10,478 nucleotides of DNA from Planctomycetia bacterium (GTDB lineage Bacteria > Planctomycetota > UBA11346): contig SYDV01000034.1 of assembly GCA_005801395.1 (NCBI GenBank), forward strand, positions 1-10,478. The letters are read 5' to 3'. Under the pieces are notes generated by a model that worked only from the letters and a program-made list of their open reading frames with translations, was not told the DNA's origin and made no database searches. Below are positions 1 to 7,825 of this stretch, piece after piece. Both the position numbers and the translations under genes were made by a program. Each line of letters opens with the position of its first letter. The stretch's first letter is position 1.

Positions 1-272
1 AAATATTGCACGTCCAAACCGACAAAGAGTAATGATTTCACTTCAGAAATGGAGGCGCGTGAAATATCTAGGAAATGGGCAAAGTCACGATCTGTGCCAC
101 GATCAAAACCTTCGGCAATATTGCTCATACCTGAAATGGCGGCACGACGTATTTGATCGCGAAATGCGAAATCTTTTGCTACAGCACCTTCCGATGAATG
201 TAGATACACAGCTCGAACTAATTCGCGAGCCGCTTGCCAAGCCTTTATTTCAGTAAAGCGTTTAATCGTCAT
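1..272 (-). CDS. Four-helix-bundle protein (23S rRNA intervening-sequence family), 3' end cut by window edge
   Basis: I translated the minus strand from the ATG at 272-270; the frame stays open to base 1, giving 90 residues without a stop. It begins MTIKRFTEIKAWQAARELVR and later has IRRAAISGMSNIAEGFDRGT (about residues 41-60). The F-x-x-I-x-A/V-W-x-x-A-R/H-x-L opening and the S-x-x-NIAEG-x-x-R segment are hallmarks of the small four-helix-bundle family first found inside 23S rRNA intervening sequences. Members are usually about 115-125 aa, so roughly 30 residues lie outside the window. The molecular role of the family is unknown. A GAGAG stretch 6 nt upstream can serve as ribosome binding site. 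It lies 56 nt downstream of the MoxR gene on the same strand, and the gap holds heptamer repeats. The family call is firm; the exact start is likely. Confidence 0.85.
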   Translation of the reverse strand, partial: MTIKRFTEIKAWQAARELVRAVYLHSSEGAVAKDFAFRDQIRRAAISGMSNIAEGFDRGTDRDFAHFLDISRASISEVKSLLFVGLDVQY

Positions 273-293
273 CAAATACTCTCATCACAATAA

Positions 294-320
294 GACATCG
301 GACATCGGACACCGGACCGA
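294..320. repeat. Short tandem heptamer repeat
   Basis: On the plus strand there are two perfect copies of GACATCG (294-300 and 301-307), one variant GACACCG (308-314) and a degenerate fourth unit from 315. The array fills much of the gap between the MoxR gene and the four-helix-bundle gene. It is visible directly in the sequence; its function is unknown. Confidence 0.7.
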
Positions 321-328
321 GGCAATCC

Positions 329-1300
329 CTATGGAACTTGTACATGTTCCAATAATCGCTCAACCAACGCATCGCTCGATAACGATTCGGCTTCCGCTTC
401 ATAGGATGGGTGTAAGCGATGGCGTAAAACATCAGCAGCGATGGCTTTGACATCTTGGGGCGTGACAAATCCGCGCCCATCTAAGAACGCTTGTGCGCGT
501 GCGGCTATGGCGAGCGAAATGGTGGCGCGCGGACTGGCGGGCACATCAATCATTCCGACCAGGGAAGTGATACCGACACCTTTGGGATCACGGGTCGCGC
601 GGACTAATTTCACGCAATAATCTTTAATGCGATCATCCATGTGGACGCTATCAAGCATGCGTTGGGCAAGTTGCAGTTGTTCAATGGTGAGCACGCGATT
701 CACCGTGACGCCGTCGCGGCTGAGCGCGCGATCCAGAATGAGGCGCTCTTCGCTCTCCACGGGATAATCAACTTTTACCTTCATTAAAAAACGGTCAGTT
801 TGTGCTTCTGGTAACGGATACGTGCCTTCTTGTTCCAAGGGATTTTGCGTCGCGAGTACTAAAAATGGCTTAGGTAGTTGGAACGTTTCGTCGCCAATGG
901 TTACTTGGCGTTCTTGCATCGCTTCCAGTAGCGCGGATTGGACTTTGGCTGGAGCACGATTGATTTCGTCGGCCAGAACTATTTGCGCAAATATGGGGCC
1001 TAAGCGCGTGGTAAATTCGCCTCCAGCATAGATACGCGTACCAACAATATCTGCCGGTAATAAATCTGGAGTAAATTGAATGCGACTAAATTTTGCTGCC
1101 ATCGCCTGAGCTAAGGTTTTCACCACGGTGGTTTTGGCCAACCCAGGAACCCCTTCGAGTAACAAATGGCTGTCACATAACAGACCAATCAACAGGCGAC
1201 GCACGAGGTCACGTTGACCAACCAAGACTTTGCCGATTTCGGCTTCGACTTGGCGTATCGGTTGGGCGGCATCCGCAAAAGCAGCAGCAGGGGCGTTCAT
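329..1300 (-). CDS. MoxR-family AAA+ ATPase
   Basis: This is a 323-aa cytoplasmic ATPase of the MoxR family, chaperone-like AAA+ proteins that usually act with VWA-domain partners in assembling or activating protein complexes. Visible motifs are Walker A GVPGLAKTT (residues 50-58), Walker B IVLADEIN (107-114), the PAKVQSALLEAMQE helix (117-130) and sensor 1 ATQNP (150-154) followed by EQEGTYPLPEAQTDRF. Length and motif order are normal. The frame stays open up to 1399, but I prefer the ATG at 1300: a GGAG lies 6 nt upstream, and the 33 residues before it do not resemble the family. The stop is TAG. The usual partners (DUF58 and VWA proteins) are not between this gene and the window edge. The 198-nt gap upstream (1301-1498) shows only a small 5-bp hairpin and no clear promoter or terminator. 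Confidence 0.93.
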   Translation of the reverse strand: MNAPAAAFADAAQPIRQVEAEIGKVLVGQRDLVRRLLIGLLCDSHLLLEGVPGLAKTTVVKTLAQAMAAKFSRIQFTPDLLPADIVGTRIYAGGEFTTRLGPIFAQIVLADEINRAPAKVQSALLEAMQERQVTIGDETFQLPKPFLVLATQNPLEQEGTYPLPEAQTDRFLMKVKVDYPVESEERLILDRALSRDGVTVNRVLTIEQLQLAQRMLDSVHMDDRIKDYCVKLVRATRDPKGVGITSLVGMIDVPASPRATISLAIAARAQAFLDGRGFVTPQDVKAIAADVLRHRLHPSYEAEAESLSSDALVERLLEHVQVP

Positions 1301-1498
1301 TGGCAACTCCAAGGACGAATAAGGACGTAGCACACTAGCTAGCCTTTCACGCCTGCCAACGCAGGGGCTGTGGGGGCATGGGTTTAGGCCGGAAGGCAAG
1401 AAATTTGGGGACTGAAGGCCTCGTCGTTAGGAAAAAGCGGAGTTCACCAGACCCCGTTCGCGTCATTTCTCATCATTTTCCCAGCTAAAAGTCGTATT

Positions 1499-2767
1499 TC
1501 ACCAGATATAAGAGATCTCGGCTACTTGTTGGTCGAGTTCAGCCGGGTCGGTCACGGGGCGATTACACGCCATTCCAATACATAAATAGCCAGAGGCCTT
1601 GCCCTTTACCTTTGGGACCGGGACCATGGCAGGAAAACGTTTTCGCAGTTCGGCTTGTACCGGATCGCCGGCGTGGGTGACGATCACGAGGCGAGGTTGG
1701 TATCGGCGATGGGTAACGGAAAACAACGCACGCGTGTCGGGGGCAGCGGGATCGCCGACGATAACCAAATGCGGATTGGGACCAAGTTGCTGATCAATAG
1801 CGCAAAGCAGCCCAGGGTTTTGCAGCAGGTCGCCGCCGTTTTTTGTAATGGCTGTCGCTAACAGGACATTGGCGCGCTCACGAAATGCATCATCGTCAGT
1901 GATCGTCGTAAGTCGTAGTAAATTCATGATTCCAAGTTCTTTCGGTAATGGGCTGGGTTCATTGACGCGGTATTTAGTTGCGGCTTCGACCCAATACTCC
2001 CGATCCATCCGATCTTGAAGCGTGATCGCGGCGGCCAACCAACGGGCTTCGCCTGCGGCCTGATATAATGCCAGTGCTCCGTGTATAACTGACAGGCAAT
2101 CATCCGCCGTCGTACAGCGCGTTAGCAGAAATTCCTCAGTCTGTGCCGCAGCGGTGTAATAGTCCTGCTGGCCAAATACGACAGAACCACGAGCTAAGGC
2201 CGCGACCATCAGTCCATTCGAAGATGGATTCATCGTTTCATCTCGCGCAGGAGGTTGGCTGATATTTGCCGTCGTCGCTAACGCATTGGTCGTAGCGAAT
2301 CCACCCGTGGTCAGACGCAAATCACGCAGAACAAACGTGAATAGTCCTTTGGCTGCTTCGCGACAATCGGCATTCTCGCTAATTTGCATGGCATCCAATA
2401 GCACTTCGGAAATAAGTGCCTGTTCCAATAACGACTTGGTTGGAGACTTTACTTGAGCGCTCGGCTCAGCTGAGAAAAAGCCTCCATGCACCGTGTCGTG
2501 TCGCAAACTTTTGGTGATCATCGACCAATATTTCGTAGCAACGTCTAAGGTCGGTTTAGGCTCGGTTTGTCGGGCGATCATGCGCGTGACGAACGCAATT
2601 GATTGGGGCTGATTTTGAGCCACTTGTAATTCAAGCGACAGTTGTTTTTTTAACGCCAGTTGCAGCAGTTGTCGTCGTGCCACATCGTCATCAGCGGCGT
2701 TGGCGAATAAAGGCGATAGCGCACCAAGGACCGCGATAGACCAACCGACCATGGTGCGATGATTCAT
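1499..2767 (-). CDS. Exported YyaL/DUF255-like protein lacking the thioredoxin domain
   Basis: This is a 422-aa protein with an N-terminal signal peptide (hydrophobic segment about 6-20, cleavage site ANA at 22-24), so it is probably periplasmic. The rest resembles the C-terminal alpha/alpha-barrel region of YyaL / spermatogenesis-associated protein 20 proteins: GGFFSAEPS (95-103), FVLRDLRLTTGGF (145-157), PSSNGLMVAALARG (181-194) and a final HLVIVGDP ... YLCIGMACNRPVTDPAEL (about 333-411). Family members are usually about 600-700 aa and start with a thioredoxin-like DUF255 domain; none is present here and a signal peptide sits in its place. The ATG overlaps the selD stop in ATGA, implying translational coupling to selD. 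The stop is TGA followed by only 11 codons before the next stop, with nothing to suggest recoding. The domain match is good; the biochemical role is unknown, and sugar-epimerase-like or glycosidase-like folds are described for the region. Confidence 0.75.
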   Translation of the reverse strand: MNHRTMVGWSIAVLGALSPLFANAADDDVARRQLLQLALKKQLSLELQVAQNQPQSIAFVTRMIARQTEPKPTLDVATKYWSMITKSLRHDTVHGGFFSAEPSAQVKSPTKSLLEQALISEVLLDAMQISENADCREAAKGLFTFVLRDLRLTTGGFATTNALATTANISQPPARDETMNPSSNGLMVAALARGSVVFGQQDYYTAAAQTEEFLLTRCTTADDCLSVIHGALALYQAAGEARWLAAAITLQDRMDREYWVEAATKYRVNEPSPLPKELGIMNLLRLTTITDDDAFRERANVLLATAITKNGGDLLQNPGLLCAIDQQLGPNPHLVIVGDPAAPDTRALFSVTHRRYQPRLVIVTHAGDPVQAELRKRFPAMVPVPKVKGKASGYLCIGMACNRPVTDPAELDQQVAEISYIW

Positions 2768-3807
2768 ACAAAATTAATTCCTGGGGTGCCCGATACGACT
2801 TCACCGATTATGGTTGCTGGAGTGTCGCCACCGTTCCGTAATGCGGTTACTAATGCTGCGGCGTGAGTCGGTGCCACGGCGATCAATAAGCCGCCGCTGG
2901 ATTGCGGATCAAAGACGGCGTGATTGCGTACGCGCTCAACCGAATCGGCGATGGTGGCGCGATCGCCAGCGTACAGACGATTCGATTTATCGCCGCGCGT
3001 CAGGCATCCGGCAGCGATGGCTTGCTCGACACCAGGCAGCAATGGTAATTTGTTGGTTTCAATACGCAGTCGAACACCGCTGGCGGTCGCTAATTCACTT
3101 CCATGTCCGGCGAGTGAAAATCCGGTAATGTCAGTTGCCGCGTGCACGGGGAAGCGCTGCATGGTATCGCCCGCATGCCGATTCAGCCGCAGTAACGTAG
3201 CAAGCAGTGCTTGATAATCAGCCGGAGCGATCACGCCTTTTTTGGTCGCCGTCGCCATAATGCCCGTGCCTAGTGCTTTCGTTAACACCAACACATCGCC
3301 AACTGCCGCGCCAGCGTTGGCAAAATAGCGTTCCCCAGGGCGAATACGGCCAGTAACTGCCAGTCCATAAGTCATTTCTGGCGATTTAACCGAATGACCA
3401 CCGACAATCGGACAGCGTGCCTCAGCACAAACCTTGGCACCACCAGCAAGAACGCTCCGGAGAATCTCAGGCCCAAGGGTTTCCGGATAATGAACAATAT
3501 TGAGGGCAAATAATGGTTCGCCACCCATGGCATAAACATCGGATAAGGCATTGGTCGCCGCGACCGCACCGTAAATTTCTGGATCGTCAACAATCGGCGT
3601 GAAAAAATCCACGGTGGATACCAACAATTGTCCACCGAGGTCATAAATCGCCGCATCATCGCACTGACCAAATCCAACCAGCACACGCGGATCGTTTGGC
3701 CAAGTAATGCCAGTGAGCGCTGCTGATAACATGTTGGGATCCAGCTTCGCCGCGCACCCGGCACAACTCACCGTTTGGGTCAGGCGCACACTCGCATTAT
3801 CAACCAT
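2764..3807 (-). CDS. selD: Selenophosphate synthetase (selenide, water dikinase)
   Basis: SelD makes selenophosphate from selenide and ATP, the selenium donor for SelA. The product is 347 aa, the same length as the E. coli enzyme. The N-terminal loop reads SCAGCAAKL, placing the catalytic Cys at residue 18 and Lys at residue 21, equivalent to E. coli Cys17 and Lys20; it is thus a Cys form and not itself a selenoprotein. Further family motifs are FGQCDDAAIYDL (46-57), STVDFFTPIVDDP (64-76), NALSDVYAMGGEPLFAL (86-102) and VGGHSVKSPEMTYGLAVTG (135-153). The ATG at 3807 is preceded by GAGG 6 nt upstream. The gene ends in TGA, overlapping the ATG of the YyaL-like gene by 4 nt. It is separated from the Sec tRNA gene by a large inverted repeat, so it may have its own promoter; I could not pick one convincingly. 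Confidence 0.97.
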   Translation of the reverse strand: MVDNASVRLTQTVSCAGCAAKLDPNMLSAALTGITWPNDPRVLVGFGQCDDAAIYDLGGQLLVSTVDFFTPIVDDPEIYGAVAATNALSDVYAMGGEPLFALNIVHYPETLGPEILRSVLAGGAKVCAEARCPIVGGHSVKSPEMTYGLAVTGRIRPGERYFANAGAAVGDVLVLTKALGTGIMATATKKGVIAPADYQALLATLLRLNRHAGDTMQRFPVHAATDITGFSLAGHGSELATASGVRLRIETNKLPLLPGVEQAIAAGCLTRGDKSNRLYAGDRATIADSVERVRNHAVFDPQSSGGLLIAVAPTHAAALVTALRNGGDTPATIIGEVVSGTPGINFV

Positions 3808-3855
3808 CGAATACCTCGAAAATAAAAAGATGATCAGAGACGAATCACGAATAAG

Positions 3856-4059
3856 ACCAATTCCGAGTCATGCTTGCCTAAAGCGAAAGAAGATGAACAA
3901 GAGGAACGGAGCAACGGAGGAGATAAAAAGCCTGAGGCGAGAGAAATAAAAGAGCAAGAATTTCCCGGCAATCTTCTCTCTTCTCTCTTTCTCCGTTTTT
4001 CCGTTCCTCTTGTTAATTCTTTCTTCCTTTACATCCGGCATAGATGACTCGGAATTGGT
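3856..4059. repeat. Imperfect 204-bp inverted repeat, MITE-like
   Basis: The ends are a perfect 16-bp inverted repeat (3856-3871 and 4044-4059). Moving inward, a second perfect 15-bp pair (3896-3910 with 4000-4014) and a shorter pair around 3912-3919 with 3991-3998 remain in register with small offsets. The centre is purine-rich on the left arm (to about 3958) and pyrimidine-rich on the right (3971-3991), so the whole unit can fold as one long hairpin. No ORF lies inside. It fills nearly all of the gap between the Sec tRNA and selD. The structure suggests a non-autonomous miniature element or an intergenic repeat; a clear target-site duplication was not seen. In RNA it could act as a terminator or processing site. 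Confidence 0.8.
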
Positions 4060-4068
4060 ATTAATAAA

Positions 4069-4162
4069 TGGCGGGAAAGTGTAGGAGTCGAACCTACCTG
4101 AGATGTTGCCACCTCACCAAGGCTTTGAAGGCCCGAGGCCGCACCGGCGGCCACACGATCCC
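4069..4162 (-). tRNA. selC: tRNA-Sec (anticodon UCA) with encoded CCA
   Basis: The 94-nt minus-strand sequence folds as a selenocysteine tRNA. It has a 6-bp D stem (GGCCGC/GCGGCC) closing a CGGU loop as in E. coli, an anticodon loop CUUCAAA with UCA, a long variable arm (UGAGGU/AUCUCA around GGCAAC), a T stem GUAGG/CCUAC with loop UUCGACU, an 8-nt acceptor strand, discriminator G and encoded CCA. The 8-nt acceptor plus 5-bp T arm is the bacterial Sec layout. Oddities: acceptor GGGAUCGU against ACUUUCCC leaves pairs 5 and 6 as U-U and C-U mismatches, and the outermost anticodon-stem pair is C-U. Such a tRNA is charged with Ser and converted by SelA. It lies 93 nt downstream of selB on the same strand, so co-transcription is plausible. 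Confidence 0.93.
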
Positions 4163-4255
4163 AGATGAATGCAGACGCTACAGAGACGAATGAATATCCC
4201 AATCATTTCATAATTTTTTACCCACCACGTGCGTGAACTACTTGAAGCCGCTAAC

Positions 4256-6268
4256 TTACGTACGGTCACCTTCAGGGGTCTCATAATCAAGACTCTCTCC
4301 TAAGCTCGGAATCGGTAATATCCGTTGGTTACCCAATTGGCGCAGATCGCCGACTCGTTTCGTTACATGATTGGCGTCCAGCCAATCGCACAGCGGGAAA
4401 CTGTATTTACGAGTTAATTGATGGCATTCCTTCAGCCAATGCAGCAGATCAATGGAAGCGGCGGAATTTTCACCGTGCTGAGCAACGATTTCTGCGATCA
4501 ATTTCGTGCCGGTTTGGCGATGGAGGTGTTGACGGTCGTTGAGTTGCAGCAGCCAACCACGTTCACGCAGCGCAAAAAGCGCACGTTCAGCGCGCTTGGC
4601 ATCGGCCAACGTCGCACAGGCGGGAAAATCATACGGCGGCTGCAAGCCAGCGGTGCGGTACAGGACCAGCAGGCGACGGGCATCCGCAAGCAAGCTCGCA
4701 GGAAATGGTGGGATCGCTTGTGGTGCCGTAATTAAATTGCCACGTCGTAACAATTTTCCGTTATCGACCGCTGCGGCGATCAGATCATCGCCTACCGCGC
4801 TCGGCATGGATGGCCATAAACTGATCGGCAGTGCTGCCGCCTCCCACCAACAGCGCTCTGGTTGGGCGCGTAGTTTATTGGTTAACGCTTCGATGATTTG
4901 TTCCCCAGCTTTGCGCCAACCAATGCCAGTCCATAACCAACATTTTTGACCACTGGTCCGGCGTACCAAACGCGTTCCAGCAGCGAGGAATAAGTCCGCT
5001 GCTGGCCCAGGGCCACCGGCCCAGGCGATGACGTCGGTTTCACTTGCCGGTAGCGGTCGTAGCGCGTCAAGATAAGCGAGAAGCCGATCGCCGCCCAGCG
5101 CGGCGGAGAAGTAATCGATCGTCGCGGTAGCAAAACGTTTATGCCGCGGCGGAGCAGCATCGACCACCAGGCCACCGGCAATATTCGCGGACGGACTTGG
5201 TCGGCGAGCCACCAAACGATCACCGGCACGTAGGTATAAGGGTGTTGCTAATTTAACCTGCACATCGTGGACGCCGGCGTTCACGGTGTCGGCGTGAAGG
5301 AGATTAACTTGGGCAAAAACGGTGGTGGTACCGTGGTGCAGCTCTAAACGCTGGCGATGTTTGAGCCCGATTGGCAAAACCTCAAAACGTACATCAGCCA
5401 GCGTCGTTTCCCGCAGGGTTCCCGGCGTCGCTAACCAGGCTCCACGGGTGATGGTGTCGCGTTCAATACCAGCCACATTTACCGCGGTCCGCTGCCCAGC
5501 GCTGGCCTGATCGACGGCGACGCGATTCACTTGTAGTGAGCGCACGCGCGCCAATCCACCTGGGTATATTTCAAGCGTGTCACCAATAGAAATGGTTCCC
5601 GATAACAAGGTGCCAGTTACCACGGTGCCATGACCAGCAAGCGTAAATACGCGGTCGATTGGCAGACGCACGTGCTCGCCCTGGGTTTGACGTTTGGTCG
5701 CGCGCGCCTGCGTAAACAGCCATTTTTTTAATTCAGTCATGCCAACGCCCGAGCGCACGCTGACCGCTAAGGGTGGAAATGCGGCTAATGGCGAACCGGC
5801 AACTAATTCGCTGGCCGCAAGCGCCGTAGCCTGAAGTGTGGCGGCATCAACGGCGTCGGCTTTGCTAATGACGACCCGTCCCCAGCGAACGCCGAGTAAT
5901 TTTAAAATATCAAGGTGTTCGCGACTTTGTTCGCGCGGGCCTTCGTCAGCAGCAATCACTAAAAGACAGCCATCAATGCTGCCAGCACCTGCTACCATTT
6001 GCGCAATAAAACGTTCGTGCCCTGGACAATCGATAAATGCGAGATCGCAGTGGTCGCCAAGGTCTTTTTTTTCACCCGGTAAAAAAGCAAAACCCAACTC
6101 AATGGTCATGCCGCGTAGTTTTTCTTCCGGCAGACGATCAGGGTCTGAGCCGGTGAGTGCGCGCACTAAACTACTTTTACCGTGATCAACATGACCAGCT
6201 GTGCCGATCACGACTTGCGGTGGCGCGTGGCGAATAACTGGCAGGTGCGCAGGACGAGCGTCAGCCAT
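4256..6268 (-). CDS. selB: Selenocysteine-specific elongation factor SelB
   Basis: SelB is the GTPase that brings Sec-tRNA(Sec) to ribosomes paused at a UGA with a SECIS hairpin. The 670-aa product has G1 GTAGHVDHGKSS (22-33), the switch segment RGMTIELGF (52-60), G3 DCPGHERF (80-87; most SelB have DVPGHERF) and G4 SKAD (135-138). Then come the EF-Tu-like beta-barrel domains, with RVFTLAGHGTVVTGTL in domain II, and a winged-helix C-terminal region ending in the typical VTKRVGDLRQL (about 635-645), which binds the SECIS RNA. The length slightly exceeds E. coli SelB (614 aa). The frame is open further upstream, but the ATG at 6268 best fits the family and overlaps the end of selA by 8 nt, implying translational coupling. 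The stop is TAA. Confidence 0.97.
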   Translation of the reverse strand: MADARPAHLPVIRHAPPQVVIGTAGHVDHGKSSLVRALTGSDPDRLPEEKLRGMTIELGFAFLPGEKKDLGDHCDLAFIDCPGHERFIAQMVAGAGSIDGCLLVIAADEGPREQSREHLDILKLLGVRWGRVVISKADAVDAATLQATALAASELVAGSPLAAFPPLAVSVRSGVGMTELKKWLFTQARATKRQTQGEHVRLPIDRVFTLAGHGTVVTGTLLSGTISIGDTLEIYPGGLARVRSLQVNRVAVDQASAGQRTAVNVAGIERDTITRGAWLATPGTLRETTLADVRFEVLPIGLKHRQRLELHHGTTTVFAQVNLLHADTVNAGVHDVQVKLATPLYLRAGDRLVARRPSPSANIAGGLVVDAAPPRHKRFATATIDYFSAALGGDRLLAYLDALRPLPASETDVIAWAGGPGPAADLFLAAGTRLVRRTSGQKCWLWTGIGWRKAGEQIIEALTNKLRAQPERCWWEAAALPISLWPSMPSAVGDDLIAAAVDNGKLLRRGNLITAPQAIPPFPASLLADARRLLVLYRTAGLQPPYDFPACATLADAKRAERALFALRERGWLLQLNDRQHLHRQTGTKLIAEIVAQHGENSAASIDLLHWLKECHQLTRKYSFPLCDWLDANHVTKRVGDLRQLGNQRILPIPSLGESLDYETPEGDRT

Positions 6269-7640
6269 GAGTTGTGCGCTCAGTAGTCGCACGATTAATC
6301 GCTGCGGCAAGCACGGCGACTTCGTTTTCCGCCACGGTGCGCAGATCAATCAGCACGGCGTCTCGCGCGATGCGTGCGATGACATGAGCAGGACCAAGTC
6401 GCAGTGCGCGGGCGATGCGATCAGGCGCATAACCGCGCAACGCTAACACCCAGGTTGCTGGACCCTGTGTTGGCGCGGCACCAGAACCCACGGCACTTTT
6501 CCCTGGTTCCAGTGTGGCATGGCTATTGGCAGAAAGCAGCGCGAATAATTTTTCTGCGCGGGCTTTCACCGACGCAATCGGCTCAGTCAATAATGCCAGG
6601 GTTGGAATGGTAACGTGAGGATCACCGAGCAAGTAATCCTGCAACGTTCCAGCGAGTGCGGCGAGCACCAGTTTATCGACGCGCAAGGCTCGGGCGAGTG
6701 GATGGCGTTTGCAGGCGTTAATTAATTCCTGTGAACCTAAAATAATTCCGGCCTGTGGACCACCGAGTAATTTATCGCCAGAACAGCAAACTAAACCCGC
6801 ACCAGCAGCGAGTTCATCACCGAGTCTTGGTGCCTGAATGCCTATGCTTGTCAGATTAACCAAACAGCCCGAGCCTTGATCCACGCCCACTGGTATTCCG
6901 CACTCTGCTCCGAGCGCGACCAATTCACTGGTCGTGACTTCGGCAACGAAACCTTCTTGAATGAAATTGGATTTATGAACCTTCAATAATAAGGCGGTGT
7001 TGGGGGTAATCGCGCGGCGATAATCCTCAAGGTGGGTTTTATTGGTTGAGCCCACTTCGACCAAGCGACATCCGGCTGATGCCATGATCTCTGGCACGCG
7101 GAAACTGCCGCCGATTTCAACCAATTCACCACGGCTGACAATGACCTCACGACCTTGCGCAAGGGCTTGTAACATTAATACGGTGGCGCCCGCACAATTA
7201 TTGACGACCAGCGCCGCCGCGCAGCCCGTCAGCTGACGCAATAATGGTTCAATGTGATCTTGGCGGTCACCGCGTGCGCCATCGTCTAAATCAAATTCGA
7301 GTTGGCAGTAACCACCCAGTGTCGCGCTAACCGCAGCGCGTGCGCGTGCGCTCAGCGGCGCACGACCAAGGCCCGTGTGCAAAATAGTGCCTGTCGCATT
7401 GATCGTCTGCGGCAGTGGTAATTGAGCCAATGTCGCCGCGGCTAAGCGAGCGTGCGCCATGGCGGCTTCAAGCACCGCGCTTTTATCGGTAAATTCCATT
7501 GAGCCATCAACCATGGTTGCACGTAAACCATCAATCGCTTGGCGGGCGAGTTGACTCGCAAGCGCTGTTGGCAAACCAGTTGTGCGCAACGATGCGGCGA
7601 CAACTTCGACAGCAGGTAACAGGCGCAAGGCGGCATTCAT
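6261..7640 (-). CDS. selA: L-seryl-tRNA(Sec) selenium transferase SelA
   Basis: SelA is a pyridoxal-phosphate enzyme, a large homo-oligomer in bacteria, that converts Ser-tRNA(Sec) to Sec-tRNA(Sec) with selenophosphate. The product is 459 aa against 463 in E. coli. Visible family motifs are INATGTILHTGLGRAPLS (80-97), the EFDLDDGARGDR segment (115-126), VVNNCAGATVLML (145-157), SRGELVEIGGSFRVPEIM (169-186), VGSTNKTHLEDY (196-207), VDQGSGCL (253-260) and CSGDKLLGGPQAGI (286-299), where Lys290 is the expected PLP lysine. I chose the ATG at 7640 because the protein then begins like family members; the open frame continues to 7754 but would run into the terminator of the preceding gene. The ribosome binding site is weak. 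The TGA stop lies inside the selB start region. The gene begins 115 nt after a terminator, so a promoter between 7641 and 7754 is likely, but none stands out. Confidence 0.97.
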   Translation of the reverse strand: MNAALRLLPAVEVVAASLRTTGLPTALASQLARQAIDGLRATMVDGSMEFTDKSAVLEAAMAHARLAAATLAQLPLPQTINATGTILHTGLGRAPLSARARAAVSATLGGYCQLEFDLDDGARGDRQDHIEPLLRQLTGCAAALVVNNCAGATVLMLQALAQGREVIVSRGELVEIGGSFRVPEIMASAGCRLVEVGSTNKTHLEDYRRAITPNTALLLKVHKSNFIQEGFVAEVTTSELVALGAECGIPVGVDQGSGCLVNLTSIGIQAPRLGDELAAGAGLVCCSGDKLLGGPQAGIILGSQELINACKRHPLARALRVDKLVLAALAGTLQDYLLGDPHVTIPTLALLTEPIASVKARAEKLFALLSANSHATLEPGKSAVGSGAAPTQGPATWVLALRGYAPDRIARALRLGPAHVIARIARDAVLIDLRTVAENEVAVLAAAINRATTERTTHG

Positions 7641-7754
7641 GTTGGTCAACGTGCGCTTTGGAATAACGCATGCAATCGTTGGTCGCTTAGGTGCCGCTTC
7701 ACTGCATGATCTATTGAGAAAATGGCGCCCACCAAGCGGTCGCAGATCAAACAT

Positions 7755-7795
7755 AAAAAAACCGGAGAAGTGGGATTATCGACTTCTCCGGTTTT
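7755..7795 (-). terminator. Rho-independent terminator after the selenoprotein gene
   Basis: A perfect 14-bp inverted repeat (7758-7771 with 7782-7795) encloses a 10-nt loop. Read on the minus strand it ends in a run of seven U residues (7761-7755). It starts 30 nt past the selenoprotein stop codon and ends before selA, so most selenoprotein transcripts should stop here and selA/selB probably use a separate promoter. On the plus strand the T run after the hairpin is only four, so minus-strand use fits better. Confidence 0.9.
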
Positions 7796-7825
7796 ACTTA
7801 TCCACGAAACCGTGAGTTTACTTGG

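Noticed and set aside
32..256. A plus-strand 74-aa open frame
   Set aside because: It lies opposite the well-supported four-helix-bundle gene and its translation shows no recognisable family or composition of a real protein.
1466..1501. TGA stop of the YyaL-like gene as a second Sec codon
   Set aside because: Read-through adds only 11 codons before another TGA, the protein is already at the usual family C-terminus, and there is no nearby Cys forming a redox motif.
3372..3764. A minus-strand 130-aa open frame inside selD
   Set aside because: It is a shifted-frame shadow of selD, whose conserved motifs are all in the other frame.
3745..3807. SelD as a selenoprotein
   Set aside because: Many SelD proteins carry Sec at the catalytic position, but this gene has an ordinary Cys codon at residue 18 and no in-frame TGA.
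5838..6185. A plus-strand 115-aa open frame opposite selB
   Set aside because: It is antisense to the conserved GTPase domain of SelB; its length is explained by the codon bias of the opposite strand.
7641..7757. A sigma70-like promoter for selA (TTGGTG with TAGATC at about 16 nt spacing)
   Set aside because: Both boxes match the consensus poorly and several alternatives are equally good, so I did not list it as a feature.
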